Positions 51,945-63,456 are shown, numbered from the stretch's first letter. The stretch: 64,000 bases of DNA from Knoellia sinensis KCTC 19936 (GCF_000768705.1 NZ_AVPJ01000003.1:1-64000), one strand, 5' to 3'. The notes: generated from the letters alone by a model not told the origin. Numbers and translations: made by a program.

Positions 51945-53749
51945 TGTTGAACCGCGATGTCCGCGAACTCGACCACTCCACCGATGGCCTCGTTGGCCGA
52001 GAGGTTGCGGACCTCACTTCCGGCGATGAAGAGGGAGCGTCGCTCGGCGAGTGCGATGTAGGCACCCTGACGTTGGAGCTTGACGTCGAGGGACGCCCAC
52101 GCCTTCTCGCGCTCGGTCCGATCGGCGACCGTGGGGATGCGCCGGATCTCGGCGTTGACGTTGGTGTCGGCGAAGTAGCCGTAGTCGCGTCCGGGCCCGC
52201 TCGGGGTGATGTTGATCGAACTGTCGAACAGGGCCGGCAGGATCGTGCTCGCCGACGCCCAGGCCGGGGCCCAATTGGACCAGAAGACGTCGTAGGACGT
52301 CGCCGCGGCCGGCGCCGAGATGGTCGTGAAGTACTCGTCCTTCAGGGGGGTGAGCGTCGGGGCGAAGCCCGCCTCGGTCCACCCCGCCACGAGCGCTGCC
52401 ATGGCCTTGTCGGCAACGGGGCTGGATCGGTAGGCCACCCGAATCGGGACGGGAAGGGTGAGTCCCGCCTCGCCGAGCAGCACCTTGGCGCGGCCCGCGT
52501 CGCCGCGGCCGCCTGCACCCATCGGGTCCTCGTCGTGATGGGCGGGGAGAACTTCCGGGATCAGGGAGGTGGCCGGACGCCCCGTGGTCGCTCCACCCAG
52601 GGCCGTGACGTAGGCCTCGCGGTTGGTTGCGACGGCCAGCGCGGCACGCGCCTGCGGCTTCTGCATGACCGGACTCTTGACGTTGGGCGCCAAGTAGTCG
52701 ATGAGGCCCGTTCCGGCGGTCACCGATCGGTCCTTGAGCGCGTCGACGTTGACGATGTGCTGCTGCAGGGCCGGCGGCGCAGACCCGAGGGACACCGCGG
52801 CACGTGCCCTCTCGCCGTCGGCCATGATCTGCTGCGCCACGGTTTGGGTCTCGATGCCCTCTTGGTACTCGATCCGGTCCGGGAAGGCCCGACGCACCTC
52901 ATCGGTGGTGGGCTTCCAGTGTTCGTTGCGCACCCACGTGCCGCCCGTCGACGCTCGCCACGGGGCCTCGAGCCGGTAGGGGCCGTTGGAGAACACGGTG
53001 AGAGCGTTCTCCGCGTCGTCCTTGTCCTTCTTGACGGGCGCGAAGGCGGGCTGGCTGACCATCTCGTTGAAGTCGCTCACCGGGGAGCTCAGGTTGAACG
53101 TGATCGTCGCGCCCTTGCACGACACCGCCTTGTCGTATGCCGCGACGCCGGGATCGTTCGCCGCCACCTTGGCGAAGGGGCCCGCATAGATCGACGCGCC
53201 GTCGGGCTTCTTGGGCACCGACAGCACCGCCAGGGCGTCGGTCGACCCGCCCGTGATGGCGGTTGTGGAGAAGGTGCGGGACACGCCGTACTTGACGTCC
53301 TCGCACGTCACCGGCGAGCCGTCCTCCCACGCCACACCCTCACGCAGCGTGAACGACCACGACGTGAGTTCCTTGTTGGGTGTGCCCGCATCCTTGGCGA
53401 GGTCGCCGATGAGGCGGGCCTGGTTCCGTGGGTCGGTGCTCGGCTGGTAGGCCGTGAGCGTCCGCAGGAAGGTGCGCCCCGCGAAGGCCGCATCGTCCCG
53501 GGCGGCGATCCGCTGGGGGTCCCAGCTCGTCACCGGCCCGAGCGACATGGCCCTGAGCGTGCCGCCCTTCTCGTCGGTCCGTTCGCGAGCCGAGACCTGG
53601 GAGGGCAGCTCCTCGTCGCCGCCGTCGCCACGCAGGAGGGCGAACCCCGCCACACCCGCGATGAGCGCGACCACCAGGCCCACGGCGAGCGCCCAGAGAC
53701 CACGCCTGCGGCGCGGACGAGAACGGGATCGGCTGCTTCGGGTGTTCAC
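51941..53749 (-). CDS. Family 5 solute-binding-like protein, LpqW type
   Basis: The 602-residue protein has an Arg-rich N terminus, one membrane helix (LWALAVGLVVALIAGVAGFA) and a periplasmic-binding domain of the DppA/OppA type (VTSWDPQRIAARDDAAFAGR, SWSFTLREGVAWEDGSPVTC, VFSNGPYRLEAPW). There is no lipobox cysteine, so it is anchored by the helix rather than by lipid, unlike mycobacterial LpqW. LpqW in M. tuberculosis regulates lipoarabinomannan synthesis and lies beside typA, as here. No transporter genes adjoin, so an import role is doubtful. GTG 53749 has GGAGGAAG nine bases upstream. Confidence 0.82.
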   Translation of the reverse strand: MNTRSSRSRSRPRRRRGLWALAVGLVVALIAGVAGFALLRGDGGDEELPSQVSARERTDEKGGTLRAMSLGPVTSWDPQRIAARDDAAFAGRTFLRTLTAYQPSTDPRNQARLIGDLAKDAGTPNKELTSWSFTLREGVAWEDGSPVTCEDVKYGVSRTFSTTAITGGSTDALAVLSVPKKPDGASIYAGPFAKVAANDPGVAAYDKAVSCKGATITFNLSSPVSDFNEMVSQPAFAPVKKDKDDAENALTVFSNGPYRLEAPWRASTGGTWVRNEHWKPTTDEVRRAFPDRIEYQEGIETQTVAQQIMADGERARAAVSLGSAPPALQQHIVNVDALKDRSVTAGTGLIDYLAPNVKSPVMQKPQARAALAVATNREAYVTALGGATTGRPATSLIPEVLPAHHDEDPMGAGGRGDAGRAKVLLGEAGLTLPVPIRVAYRSSPVADKAMAALVAGWTEAGFAPTLTPLKDEYFTTISAPAAATSYDVFWSNWAPAWASASTILPALFDSSINITPSGPGRDYGYFADTNVNAEIRRIPTVADRTEREKAWASLDVKLQRQGAYIALAERRSLFIAGSEVRNLSANEAIGGVVEFADIAVQQ

Positions 53750-53793
53750 GTGCTGGGACTTCCTCCGGGGACGGACGACGCCGGTGCGGCGCC

Positions 53794-55701
<1,908 letters not shown>

Positions 55702-55726
55702 GATGCCCAGTCTCTCAGGGAAAACG

Positions 55727-56161
55727 TCAGGGACGAAAACGCGTGGCGACGGCGTCGACGATCGGGAGGTCCGCTGGGAGCCACTCCACGGCATACAGGT
55801 CGTCGCGTGTGAGCCAACGCACGGCGTCGTGGTCCTCGATCGGTGCCGGAACGCCCTCCGTCACCACCGCGAGCCACACGGACATCGCGTATGCCGTCCC
55901 GAGCGGCCAGCGACCACGTTCCAGCGGGCCTTCGAGCAGCTCTCCGATCTCGACCTCGACGCCGAGCTCCTCACGGATCTCGCGGTGCAGTGCCTGGACG
56001 TCGGTCTCGCCGGGGTCGACCTTGCCTCCCGCGAACTCCCACCCTCCGGCCAGGGCGGACGGCTCGGTGCGGCGAGCGGCGAGCAGCACGGTCGGGGACT
56101 CGAGGTCGTCAACGATCGCTGCGGCCACGACCTCGATGGGGTCGTTCTGCTCCGCGGGCAC
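55727..56161 (-). CDS. NUDIX hydrolase, MutT-like
   Basis: The 144-residue protein has the Nudix box [21 protein letters not shown] (GX5EX7REUXEE form) after WEFAG, in the usual position for (8-oxo-)dGTP diphosphatases. GTG 56161 is chosen because AAGGAG lies six bases upstream and VVAAAIVDD follows shortly. A longer frame from 56209 or 56305 would cross the promoter region of the divergent transporter operon. It precedes typA. Confidence 0.88.
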   Translation of the reverse strand: MPAEQNDPIEVVAAAIVDDLESPTVLLAARRTEPSALAGGWEFAGGKVDPGETDVQALHREIREELGVEVEIGELLEGPLERGRWPLGTAYAMSVWLAVVTEGVPAPIEDHDAVRWLTRDDLYAVEWLPADLPIVDAVATRFRP

Positions 56162-56216
56162 TGGGAACTCCTTGCCGATTCTGGGTCTCACTCCGATAAA
56201 CAAATTCATTGTGCGG

Positions 56217-56244
56217 TTGTCGGACCAGTGAATGTCGCTAGGGT
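56217..56244 (+). promoter_or_regulatory. Probable housekeeping promoter of the peptide transporter operon
   Basis: TTGTCG (56217-56222), a 16-bp spacer, and TAGGGT (56239-56244) fit a principal-sigma promoter. It leaves a leader of about 105 nt before ATG 56359. The short AT-rich stretch just upstream (GATAAACAAATTCATTG) is unusual for this window and may be an UP element or operator. A GAGG site sits before the start codon. Confidence 0.6.
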
Positions 56245-56358
56245 CAACCCCTGTCCGCGCAGTGAGGCACGCCACACACCCTGCCGTGTTGCCCGGTCGT
56301 TCCACCCTCCGGGGGTCACCGTGGCCTTCGAGGTTCGCACTTCCAAGCGAGGTTTTCG

Positions 56359-58026
56359 ATGACGTTCAAGCGCAAGGCGACGCCGCTCGCCGTGCTCACG
56401 GTTGCCGCGCTGGCCCTCACGGCCTGCGCGCAGTCCGATCGTGACGACTCCGGGTCAGACACTGGCTCGGCCGCCGGCACGTCCACCTTCACCTTCGGCG
56501 CCGCCGGCGCTCCCAAGGTGATGGACCCCTTCTACGCCACCGACGGTGAGACGTTCCGCGTCACGCGTCAGATGTTCGAGGGCCTTGTCGGCATCAAGGC
56601 CGGCACCGCCGAGATCGAGCCTGAGCTCGCCGAGTCGTGGGAGCCCGACGCCTCCGGCACCAACTGGACGTTCAACCTCAAGACCGGGGTGAAGTTCCAC
56701 GACGGCGAGCCGTTCAACGCCGAGGCCGTCTGCAAGAACTTCGAGCGCATGTTCGACCAGAACAAGGACGGCCAGGTCGCCGCCGAGTACTGGGCGGGCA
56801 CGTTCGGCGCGTTCAAGGACAAGGCCGCGACGTCGCTCTACAAGGGCTGCGAGGCCAAGGACGAGAAGACCGTGGTCCTCTCGGTGAACCGTCCGACCTC
56901 GGGCTTCCCGACGTTCCTCTCGCTCGACGCGCTGTCGATGCAGTCGCCGAAGGCCATGGAGACCGGCAAGGCCAACGAGGTCAAGGCTCAGGGTGAGGGC
57001 TTCATCTACCCCGAGTATTCCAAGGCTGGCGTCGGCACGGGCCCCTACAAGCTCGAGAAGTACGACGAGGCCAACAAGACGGTCACGCTCGTCCGCAACG
57101 ACGACTACTGGGGCGAGAAGGCCAAGAACGCCAAGGTCGTCTTCAAGATCGTCCCCGACGAGACCACCCGCCGCCAGGAGCTCGAGGCCAAGAGCATCAA
57201 CGGCTACGACCTCCCGAACCCGGCCGACTGGAAGGGCCTCGAGAGCGCGGGCAACAAGGTCGAGATCCGACCGGCGTTCAACGTGTTCTACCTGGGCCTC
57301 AACCCCATCAAGAACCCGAAGCTCGCCGACGTCAAGATCCGCAAGGCCATCTACCAGGCCCTCAACCGCGAGGAGCTCGTCAAGACCCAGCTCCCCGAGG
57401 GCGCCAAGGTCGCGACGCAGATGATGCCCGACACCGTGAGCGGCTACAACAAGTCGCTCGAGGCCGTGAAGTACGACCCCGCAGCGGCCAAGGCGGCCAT
57501 CGCGGCAGCCGGTGGGCTGACGCTCGAGTTCGCGTACCCGTCCGAGGTCACGCGTCCGTACATGCCGAACCCGCAGAAGCTGCACCAGGCGATGGCGGCT
57601 GACCTCGAGGCCGCTGGCATCACGGTCAAGGTCACGACGAAGCCGTGGAACGGTGGCTACCTCGACGGAGTCGACGCCAACGCGTTCGACGCCTTCCTCC
57701 TTGGTTGGACCGGCGACTACGACTCGGCGCACAACTTCATCGGCACCTTCTTCGGCAGCCTTGACGCCAACAACTTCGGTCTCACGAAGCACTCGTTCGG
57801 TGCCACCCTCGCGGGTGACCTGGCGAAGGCGGACGCGATCGTCGACGAGGCGCAGCGCACGGCGGCCTACGAGAAGATCAACCAGCAGATCCAGGAGGAG
57901 TACCTCCCGGCTCTCGCGATCAGCCACTCCCCGCCGGCGCTCGTCGTCGGTGAGGGCGTCGAGGGTGTCGTTGCCTCGCCGCTCACCGCGGAGGAGTTCA
58001 GTGGCGTGACCGTCGGCGGCAAGTGA
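56359..58026 (+). CDS. Peptide/oligopeptide ABC transporter substrate-binding lipoprotein
   Basis: The 555-residue protein has a lipoprotein signal peptide with lipobox LTAC (Cys23), then the SBP family 5 pattern: FEGLVGIKAGTAEIEPELAE, WTFNLKTGVKFHDGEPFNAE, GTGPYKLEKYDEANKTVTLV, NDDYWGEKAK and a C-terminal EEYLPALAISHSPPALVV. It binds peptides or similar ligands outside the membrane and delivers them to the permeases at 58114 and 59121. Lys-rich composition and almost exclusive use of GC-ending codons suggest high expression. A hairpin follows the stop and may keep its level above that of the permeases. Confidence 0.93.
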   Translation: MTFKRKATPLAVLTVAALALTACAQSDRDDSGSDTGSAAGTSTFTFGAAGAPKVMDPFYATDGETFRVTRQMFEGLVGIKAGTAEIEPELAESWEPDASGTNWTFNLKTGVKFHDGEPFNAEAVCKNFERMFDQNKDGQVAAEYWAGTFGAFKDKAATSLYKGCEAKDEKTVVLSVNRPTSGFPTFLSLDALSMQSPKAMETGKANEVKAQGEGFIYPEYSKAGVGTGPYKLEKYDEANKTVTLVRNDDYWGEKAKNAKVVFKIVPDETTRRQELEAKSINGYDLPNPADWKGLESAGNKVEIRPAFNVFYLGLNPIKNPKLADVKIRKAIYQALNREELVKTQLPEGAKVATQMMPDTVSGYNKSLEAVKYDPAAAKAAIAAAGGLTLEFAYPSEVTRPYMPNPQKLHQAMAADLEAAGITVKVTTKPWNGGYLDGVDANAFDAFLLGWTGDYDSAHNFIGTFFGSLDANNFGLTKHSFGATLAGDLAKADAIVDEAQRTAAYEKINQQIQEEYLPALAISHSPPALVVGEGVEGVVASPLTAEEFSGVTVGGK

Positions 58027-58053
58027 CCCCACTGGTTCACAACCGTTGACGCA

Positions 58054-58091
58054 GGTGGCCGTCCCGGCGAAGGATCGCCGGGGCGGCCACC
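58054..58091 (+). terminator. Intercistronic hairpin between binding-protein and permease genes
   Basis: GGTGGCCG-T-CCCGGCGA pairs with TCGCCGGG-G-CGGCCACC (16 pairs and one mismatch) around AGGA. Lying inside the operon, it may be a partial terminator or protect the upstream mRNA from 3' decay. The next gene starts 23 bp later, after an AAGGAGG site. Confidence 0.75.
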
Positions 58092-58113
58092 GCCATGATC
58101 GAAGGAGGTTCGC

Positions 58114-59124
58114 GTGCTGAGGTTCATCGTCAGGCGCTTGGTACAGATGGTCGGCGTGATGGTCGTCCTGTCGTTGTTGTTGTTCCTGTGGCTGCGTGCC
58201 CTCCCCGGCGGGACCGTCTCGGCGATCCTGGGTGAGCGGGCGACTCCCGCATCGCGGGCCGCCATGGAGGAGGCCTTCGGCCTGGACCAGCCGGTCCACA
58301 TCCAGTACTTCAAGTTCGTCGGTCGCGTCCTCCAGGGCGACTTCGGCCCGTCCACGAGCGTGCTCCCCGGCACGGATGCGCTGGACATCTTCCTCCAGCG
58401 CTTCCCCGCGACGATCGAGCTCAGCTTCTTTGCCATGGTCATCGCCATCGCCCTCGGCATCCCGCTCGGCTACTTCGCGGCACGCCGCCGGGCCACGTTC
58501 TTCGACAACGCGTCGGTGATCGTCTCGCTCGTGGGCGTTGCCGTTCCCGTCTTCTTCCTCGGGTTCCTCCTCAAGTACATCTTCGCGATCAAGCTCGGAT
58601 GGCTCCCCGTCTCGGGGCGTCAGGACGGACAGCTCGAAGCGACTCGCGTCACCGGGTTCTTCGTCCTCGACGGGCTTCTCACGCGGGAGTTCGACGCCTC
58701 CTGGGACGCGCTCAAGCACCTCGTCCTCCCCTCGATCACGCTCGCGAGCGTCCCGTTTGCGGTGATCTTCCGGATCACCCGTGCAGCGGTTCTCGAGGTG
58801 CTCGACGAGGACTACATCCGCACCGCGGAGTCCAAGGGGCTCACCGCCAAGGTCATCCGCGGACGCCACATCCTGCGCAACGCCATGCTGCCCGTCACGA
58901 CGACGATCGGTCTCCAGCTCGGGGCCCTGCTCGCCGGAGCCGTCCTCACCGAGCGAGTCTTCTCGTGGGGTGGTCTGGGCGAGGCGTTGGCGCTGTCGTT
59001 CGAGCGTCGCGACTACCCCGTGCTCCAAGTGGTCATCCTCGCCGCCGCAATGATCTATGTCATCGTCAACCTGCTGGTCGACATCATGTACGCCGTGATC
59101 GACCCCCGAGTCCGGACGAGGTGA
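58114..59124 (+). CDS. Peptide ABC transporter permease, DppB type
   Basis: The 336-residue protein has six membrane helices. The N terminus LRFIVRRLVQMVGVMVVLSL is typical of DppB/OppB, and the EAA loop reads DYIRTAESKGLTAKVIRGRH with the conserved G, which contacts the ATPase. GTG 58114 has GAAGGAGG five bases upstream. Its stop overlaps the start of the second permease (GTGA). The extra loop after helix 3 (WLPVSGRQDGQLEATRVTGF) is common in this subfamily. Confidence 0.94.
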   Translation: MLRFIVRRLVQMVGVMVVLSLLLFLWLRALPGGTVSAILGERATPASRAAMEEAFGLDQPVHIQYFKFVGRVLQGDFGPSTSVLPGTDALDIFLQRFPATIELSFFAMVIAIALGIPLGYFAARRRATFFDNASVIVSLVGVAVPVFFLGFLLKYIFAIKLGWLPVSGRQDGQLEATRVTGFFVLDGLLTREFDASWDALKHLVLPSITLASVPFAVIFRITRAAVLEVLDEDYIRTAESKGLTAKVIRGRHILRNAMLPVTTTIGLQLGALLAGAVLTERVFSWGGLGEALALSFERRDYPVLQVVILAAAMIYVIVNLLVDIMYAVIDPRVRTR

Positions 59125-60134
59125 GCGCGATGACCCCCTCCCCCATGGATCCGCGGCCGAGCTCCAAGAAGGACCGCATCGACGCGCTCGCGAGCACTGC
59201 CGGTACCGGCACCGCCGTGGCGGACGTCCACGTCAGTGCTGCCGGCAAGGTCAAGGACACCGGTGGCGTCTCGCTCATCGCGAGCGCCTGGGCCCGGCTG
59301 CGCCGCGACCCGGTGTTCCTCCTCGGTGCCGTCATCACGATCCTGTTCGTCGTCCTCGCCCTCCTGTCGCCGTGGATCGCCCCGAACGACCCCACCAAGC
59401 GGATGCCCGAACTGCTCAAGGACCTCACCCCCGGCAACATCCCGGGCGCGGCCCCGGGCTTCCCGCTCGGGTCCGACGAGTTCGGACGCGACCTCCTGTC
59501 ACGACTGATCGGCGGCGCGCGCCAGACGCTCATCGTCGGTGTCTTCGCCACCCTCTTCGGCCTCGCCGGGGGGATCACCCTCGGCACCCTGGCCGGCGCC
59601 TTCGGCGGCTGGATCGACTCGCTCGTGATGCGCATCGTCGACGTCATGCTCTCGATCCCCTCGCTGCTGCTCGCCGTGTCGATCGCGGCGCTGGCACCGG
59701 AGCCGTCCCAATGGACCGTCATCATCGCCATCGCCACCGTGCAGGTGCCGATCTTCGCCCGACTCCTGCGTGGGTCGATGCTGGCCCAGCGGGCGAGCGA
59801 CCACGTTCTCGCGGCGCGTGCCCTCGGCGTGACGCAGGGCGCGATCGTCTTCCGTCACATGCTGCCGAACTCGCTCGGCCCGGTCATCGTCCAGTCCACG
59901 CTCGTCCTCGCGACCTCGATCCTCGACGCAGCCGCCCTGTCGTTCCTCGGCCTCGGCAACCCGGATGACCGGCAGCCCGAGTGGGGCGCCATGCTCGGTA
60001 CCGCCACGCGCTACATCCAGGACTATCCCCACCTCGCGTTCTATCCGGCGGCGTGCATCATCGTCGTCGCCCTCGGGTTCACCCTCATGGGTGAGTCCCT
60101 GCGCGAGGCCCTCGACCCCAAGAGCCGGAGGTGA
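59121..60134 (+). CDS. Peptide ABC transporter permease, DppC type
   Basis: The 337-residue protein has a 60-residue cytoplasmic N-terminal extension and six membrane helices. The DppC landmarks are FPLGSDEFGRDLLSRLIGGA, VMLSIPSLLLAVSIAALAPE, and the EAA loop DHVLAARALGVTQGAIVFRH, followed by LSFLGLGNPDDRQPEWGAML. GTG 59121 overlaps the DppB stop; ATG 59130 is the alternative. It pairs with the DppB-type subunit to form the pore. Confidence 0.94.
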   Translation: MSAMTPSPMDPRPSSKKDRIDALASTAGTGTAVADVHVSAAGKVKDTGGVSLIASAWARLRRDPVFLLGAVITILFVVLALLSPWIAPNDPTKRMPELLKDLTPGNIPGAAPGFPLGSDEFGRDLLSRLIGGARQTLIVGVFATLFGLAGGITLGTLAGAFGGWIDSLVMRIVDVMLSIPSLLLAVSIAALAPEPSQWTVIIAIATVQVPIFARLLRGSMLAQRASDHVLAARALGVTQGAIVFRHMLPNSLGPVIVQSTLVLATSILDAAALSFLGLGNPDDRQPEWGAMLGTATRYIQDYPHLAFYPAACIIVVALGFTLMGESLREALDPKSRR

Positions 60135-60141
60135 CCCGCTC

Positions 60142-61224
60142 ATGACCACCACCACTCCCAGGGACACGAACCCCATGGATGCGACCCCCACGGACACGAG
60201 CAACGTCGCGGACCGCGACAAGGCGAGGCGCTGGCAACAGGGCGGCAGCGAGCCGCTCCTCAAGGTCCGCGACCTGCGCGTCACGTTCCAGCGACAGGGC
60301 CAGGAGCCCTTCGAGGCCGTGCAGGGCGTGTCCTTCGACGTCCACCCCGGCCAGACCGTCGGGCTCGTCGGGGAGTCCGGGTGCGGCAAGTCGGTGACCT
60401 CGCTCGCGATCATGGGCCTGCTCCCTGCGCGCGGCAACAAGGTCACCGGCACGGTCGACTACGAGGGCACGAACCTGCTCGACCTGTCCGACCAGCAGAT
60501 GCGCGACAAGCGGGGCAAGGACATCGCGATGGTCTTCCAGGACCCGCTGTCCTCGCTCAACCCGGTCATCCCCATCGGCCTCCAGGTCACCGAGGTCCTC
60601 GAGCGGCACCGCGGCATGTCCCGCAAGGCCGCCACCCCCGTGGCCCGCGACCTGCTCGACCGGGTCGGGATCCCCGACCCGGACCGTCGGCTCAAGGACT
60701 ACCCGCACCAGCTGTCCGGTGGCATGCGCCAGCGCGCTCTGATCGCGATCGCCCTCGCCTGCCAGCCACGACTCCTCATCGCCGACGAGCCGACGACTGC
60801 TCTCGACGTGACGATCCAGGCGCAGATCCTCGCGCTGCTCAAGGAACTCGTCGAGGACACAGGCACGGCGCTCGTCATGATCACGCACGACCTCGGCGTC
60901 GTCGCCGGGCTCTGCGACGAGGTCAATGTCCTCTACGGCGGTCGGATCGTCGAGCGTGGCGAACGGCACGACCTCTTCGCGCAGCCGCGTCACCCCTACA
61001 CGCACGGCCTGCTCGCGTCGATCCCCCGCCTCGATGCTCCCAGGGGTCAGCGGCTCAACCCGATCCCCGGCTCGGTGTCCGACAATCTGCCCTGGACCAG
61101 CGCGTGCGCCTTCGCACCGCGCTGCTCGCAGCCGATCGAGGTCTGCACCCAGAAGATGCCCGAACTCGTCGAGCAGCACCAGCGAGCCCTGCGCTGCTTC
61201 AACCCCGTGGAGGCCAACCGATGA
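60142..61224 (+). CDS. Peptide ABC transporter ATPase, DppD type
   Basis: The 360-residue protein has Walker A GESGCGKS at 77-84, the Q-loop in [12 protein letters not shown], the ABC signature QLSGGMRQR, Walker [13 protein letters not shown] and the switch His in [10 protein letters not shown]-terminal oligopeptide-transporter extension holds the four-cysteine site ([15 protein letters not shown] and ALRCF) that binds an Fe-S cluster in DppD/OppD proteins. ATG 60142 starts 8 bases after the DppC stop. It overlaps the second ATPase gene as ATGA. Confidence 0.95.
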   Translation: MTTTTPRDTNPMDATPTDTSNVADRDKARRWQQGGSEPLLKVRDLRVTFQRQGQEPFEAVQGVSFDVHPGQTVGLVGESGCGKSVTSLAIMGLLPARGNKVTGTVDYEGTNLLDLSDQQMRDKRGKDIAMVFQDPLSSLNPVIPIGLQVTEVLERHRGMSRKAATPVARDLLDRVGIPDPDRRLKDYPHQLSGGMRQRALIAIALACQPRLLIADEPTTALDVTIQAQILALLKELVEDTGTALVMITHDLGVVAGLCDEVNVLYGGRIVERGERHDLFAQPRHPYTHGLLASIPRLDAPRGQRLNPIPGSVSDNLPWTSACAFAPRCSQPIEVCTQKMPELVEQHQRALRCFNPVEANR

Positions 61225-62345
61225 CCGACAACACTGACGTCCTCGTCGACGCTCAGGGCGTCAAGGTCCACTTTCCGATCCGACGGGGCGTGATCTTCGA
61301 CAAGACGATCGGGCATGTCTACGCCGTCGACGGCGTGGACCTGCAGATCCGGCGCGGCGAGACCTACGGCCTCGTGGGTGAATCCGGGTGCGGCAAGTCG
61401 ACGCTCGGACGCGCCATCCTCAACCTCGAGCCCCCGACCGAGGGTTCGGTGACCTTCGACGGGGTGGACATCGCCGCGCTCAAGGGCGAGGCGCTGCGCA
61501 AGAAGCGCCAGGACATCCAGATGGTCTTCCAGGACCCGCTGTCGAGCCTCGACCCGCGCCAGTCGGTGGAGTCACTGCTCTTCGAGGGCATGAAGGCTCA
61601 CGGTCTGGCCAAGAACGCCAAGGAAGCACGGCCGCGCCTCGTGGAACTGCTCAACGCGGTGGGCCTCCCCGAGGCGGCACTCCTGAAATACCCGCACGAG
61701 TTCTCCGGCGGCCAGCGGCAGCGCATCGGCATCGCCCGAGCCCTCTCGGTCAACCCCAAGCTCATCGTCGCCGACGAGCCCGTCTCCGCCCTGGACGTGT
61801 CGGTGCAGGCGCAGGTGGTCAACCTCCTCGAGGACCTCCAGGAGGAGTTCGGCCTGACCTACCTCGTCGTCGCCCACGACCTCGCCGTGGTCCGGCACAT
61901 CAGTGATCGGATCGGTGTGATGTACCTCGGGGCGATCGCCGAGGAGGCAGCCGCCGACGACCTCTACGCCACTCCTCTCCACCCCTACACGCGGGCACTC
62001 ATGTCCGCTGTCCCGGTGCCGGACCCCGTCGTCGAGGACCGGCGCGAGCAGATCCTGCTCACCGGAGACCTGCCCTCACCGTCGCGGCCTCCCGCGGGGT
62101 GCCGCTTCCACACCCGGTGCCCGTGGCGTCAGGAGACGAAGTGCGACACCGAGCGCCCGGTGCTGCGGATCCCCGAGATCCCGGGTGTTGGGGAGGGCCA
62201 CCGAGTGGCATGCCACTGGACCGAACAGATCCAGTCCGGCGAGATCCAGCCGCACGAGGTGGCGCCGACGATCACCGACGCCTCGGACCTCGGCGCGGTC
62301 GACGAATCACTCATGGGTCCGGCCTCGATCTCCGAGGCTCTCTGA
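61221..62345 (+). CDS. Peptide ABC transporter ATPase, DppF type
   Basis: The 374-residue protein has Walker A GESGCGKS at 53-60, [16 protein letters not shown], signature EFSGGQRQR, Walker B LIVADEPVSALD and VAHDLAVV. The C-terminal extension carries CRFHTRCPWRQETKC and ACHW, again a four-cysteine site. It forms a heterodimer with the DppD-type subunit and powers uptake. It is the last gene of the operon; the stop is followed by the octamer GTATGCCG within 5 bases and no clear hairpin. Confidence 0.95.
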   Translation: MTDNTDVLVDAQGVKVHFPIRRGVIFDKTIGHVYAVDGVDLQIRRGETYGLVGESGCGKSTLGRAILNLEPPTEGSVTFDGVDIAALKGEALRKKRQDIQMVFQDPLSSLDPRQSVESLLFEGMKAHGLAKNAKEARPRLVELLNAVGLPEAALLKYPHEFSGGQRQRIGIARALSVNPKLIVADEPVSALDVSVQAQVVNLLEDLQEEFGLTYLVVAHDLAVVRHISDRIGVMYLGAIAEEAAADDLYATPLHPYTRALMSAVPVPDPVVEDRREQILLTGDLPSPSRPPAGCRFHTRCPWRQETKCDTERPVLRIPEIPGVGEGHRVACHWTEQIQSGEIQPHEVAPTITDASDLGAVDESLMGPASISEAL

Positions 62346-62423
62346 CCCCGTATGCCGGGTGCGCACCCGTCCAGTAGGCACGCCTTGCTGGACGGGTCGC
62401 CGCCGCATTGGGAGGCTGGGGGC

Positions 62424-62732
62424 ATGAGCCGACAGTTGACTGATGAGGAGATCGAGCGCCAGCTCGCCGAACTGACGTTGTGGACGCGCGAAGGTGACGC
62501 CATCGTCGCGGACATCGAGGCACCGGACTTCCCCTCGGCGATCCGCATCGTCGCCGAGGCGGCCGAGGTCGCCGAGGAGATGAACCACCATCCCGACATC
62601 GACATCCGCTGGCGCAAGACGCACTGGCTGCTGACGACGCACGATGCAGGCGGCCTCACCCAGCTCGACATCGAGCAGGCACACCGGATCACCGAGATCG
62701 CGAAACGCCACGGGGTCGTCGTCGATGGCTGA
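62424..62732 (+). CDS. 4a-hydroxytetrahydrobiopterin dehydratase (PCD/DCoH)
   Basis: The 102-residue protein has the pterin-4a-carbinolamine dehydratase motif EEMNHHPDIDIRWRKTHWLL with the catalytic His pair, and a final LDIEQAHRITEIAKRHG helix. It regenerates pterin cofactors after aromatic hydroxylation; no phenylalanine hydroxylase is in the window, so the partner is unknown. ATG 62424 has GGAGG about ten bases upstream. It overlaps the next gene by eight bases (ATGGCTGA). Confidence 0.92.
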   Translation: MSRQLTDEEIERQLAELTLWTREGDAIVADIEAPDFPSAIRIVAEAAEVAEEMNHHPDIDIRWRKTHWLLTTHDAGGLTQLDIEQAHRITEIAKRHGVVVDG

Positions 62733-63456
62733 GGCCGCAGACCCCGCTGACCTCCTGGATCAGCACGACGAGCCACACACCGGCGGCTTCTACGAGCGGC
62801 TGAACTGGCTTCGAGCAGCGGTTCTGGGTGCCAACGACGGCATCATCTCGACGGCAGGAATCGTCATCGGTGTAGCAGCCGCGACGACCAGTCGCGCGAA
62901 CATCGCGACCGCCGGATTCGCCGGACTGGCAGCCGGAGCGATGAGCATGGCCGTCGGTGAGTACGTATCCGTCAGCACCCAACGGGATGCCGAGGTAGCC
63001 CTGCTCGCGAAGGAAAAGCAGGAACTGGAGGAGGATCCCGTCGCCGAGCTCGAGGAACTCACTCAGCTCCTGGCCGACAAGGGCATCTCGGACGACCTCG
63101 CCCGGCAAGTGGCCGTCGAGCTCACTGAGAACGACCCCCTCACAGCCCATGCCGAGGTGGAGCTCGGCATCGACCCCGAGGCCCTGACGAAGCCGTGGCA
63201 CGCGGCGTGGGCGTCGTTCTTCGCCTTCACGGCCGGAGCGATCCTGCCGCTCGTGGCAATCCTCCTCGTGGGAGTCACCGCCCGAGTCCCCGTGACCGTG
63301 GCCGCCGTCGTCCTCGCACTCATCGCCACCGGATGGATCAGCGCTCGCCTCGGCTCGGCTGAGATCTGGCCTGCGGTCCGTCGCAACGTCGTGGGTGGCC
63401 TGCTGGCGATGACGGTCACCTATGCGATCGGTTCCCTCGTCGGAACCCAGGTGTGA
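62725..63456 (+). CDS. VIT1/CCC1-family iron/manganese transporter
   Basis: The 243-residue protein has the VIT1 layout: RLNWLRAAVLGANDGIISTA in helix 1, GLAAGAMSMAVGEYVSVSTQ in helix 2, a cytoplasmic Glu-rich helical domain (EKQELEEDPVAELEELTQLL) that binds metal, then three more helices. Members move Fe2+ or Mn2+ out of the cytoplasm. ATG 62725 lies inside the end of the pterin dehydratase gene. The stop overlaps the amidotransferase start (TGATG), so three genes form an operon. Confidence 0.92.
   Translation: MAEAADPADLLDQHDEPHTGGFYERLNWLRAAVLGANDGIISTAGIVIGVAAATTSRANIATAGFAGLAAGAMSMAVGEYVSVSTQRDAEVALLAKEKQELEEDPVAELEELTQLLADKGISDDLARQVAVELTENDPLTAHAEVELGIDPEALTKPWHAAWASFFAFTAGAILPLVAILLVGVTARVPVTVAAVVLALIATGWISARLGSAEIWPAVRRNVVGGLLAMTVTYAIGSLVGTQV

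Noticed and set aside
51941-53749. LpqW-like protein as a lipoprotein
   Set aside because: No cysteine occurs in or just after the hydrophobic N-terminal segment, so there is no lipobox; it is more likely anchored by a membrane helix.
56455-59028. An 857-codon open frame on the minus strand
   Set aside because: It is antisense to the binding-protein and first permease genes, which have family motifs and ribosome sites.
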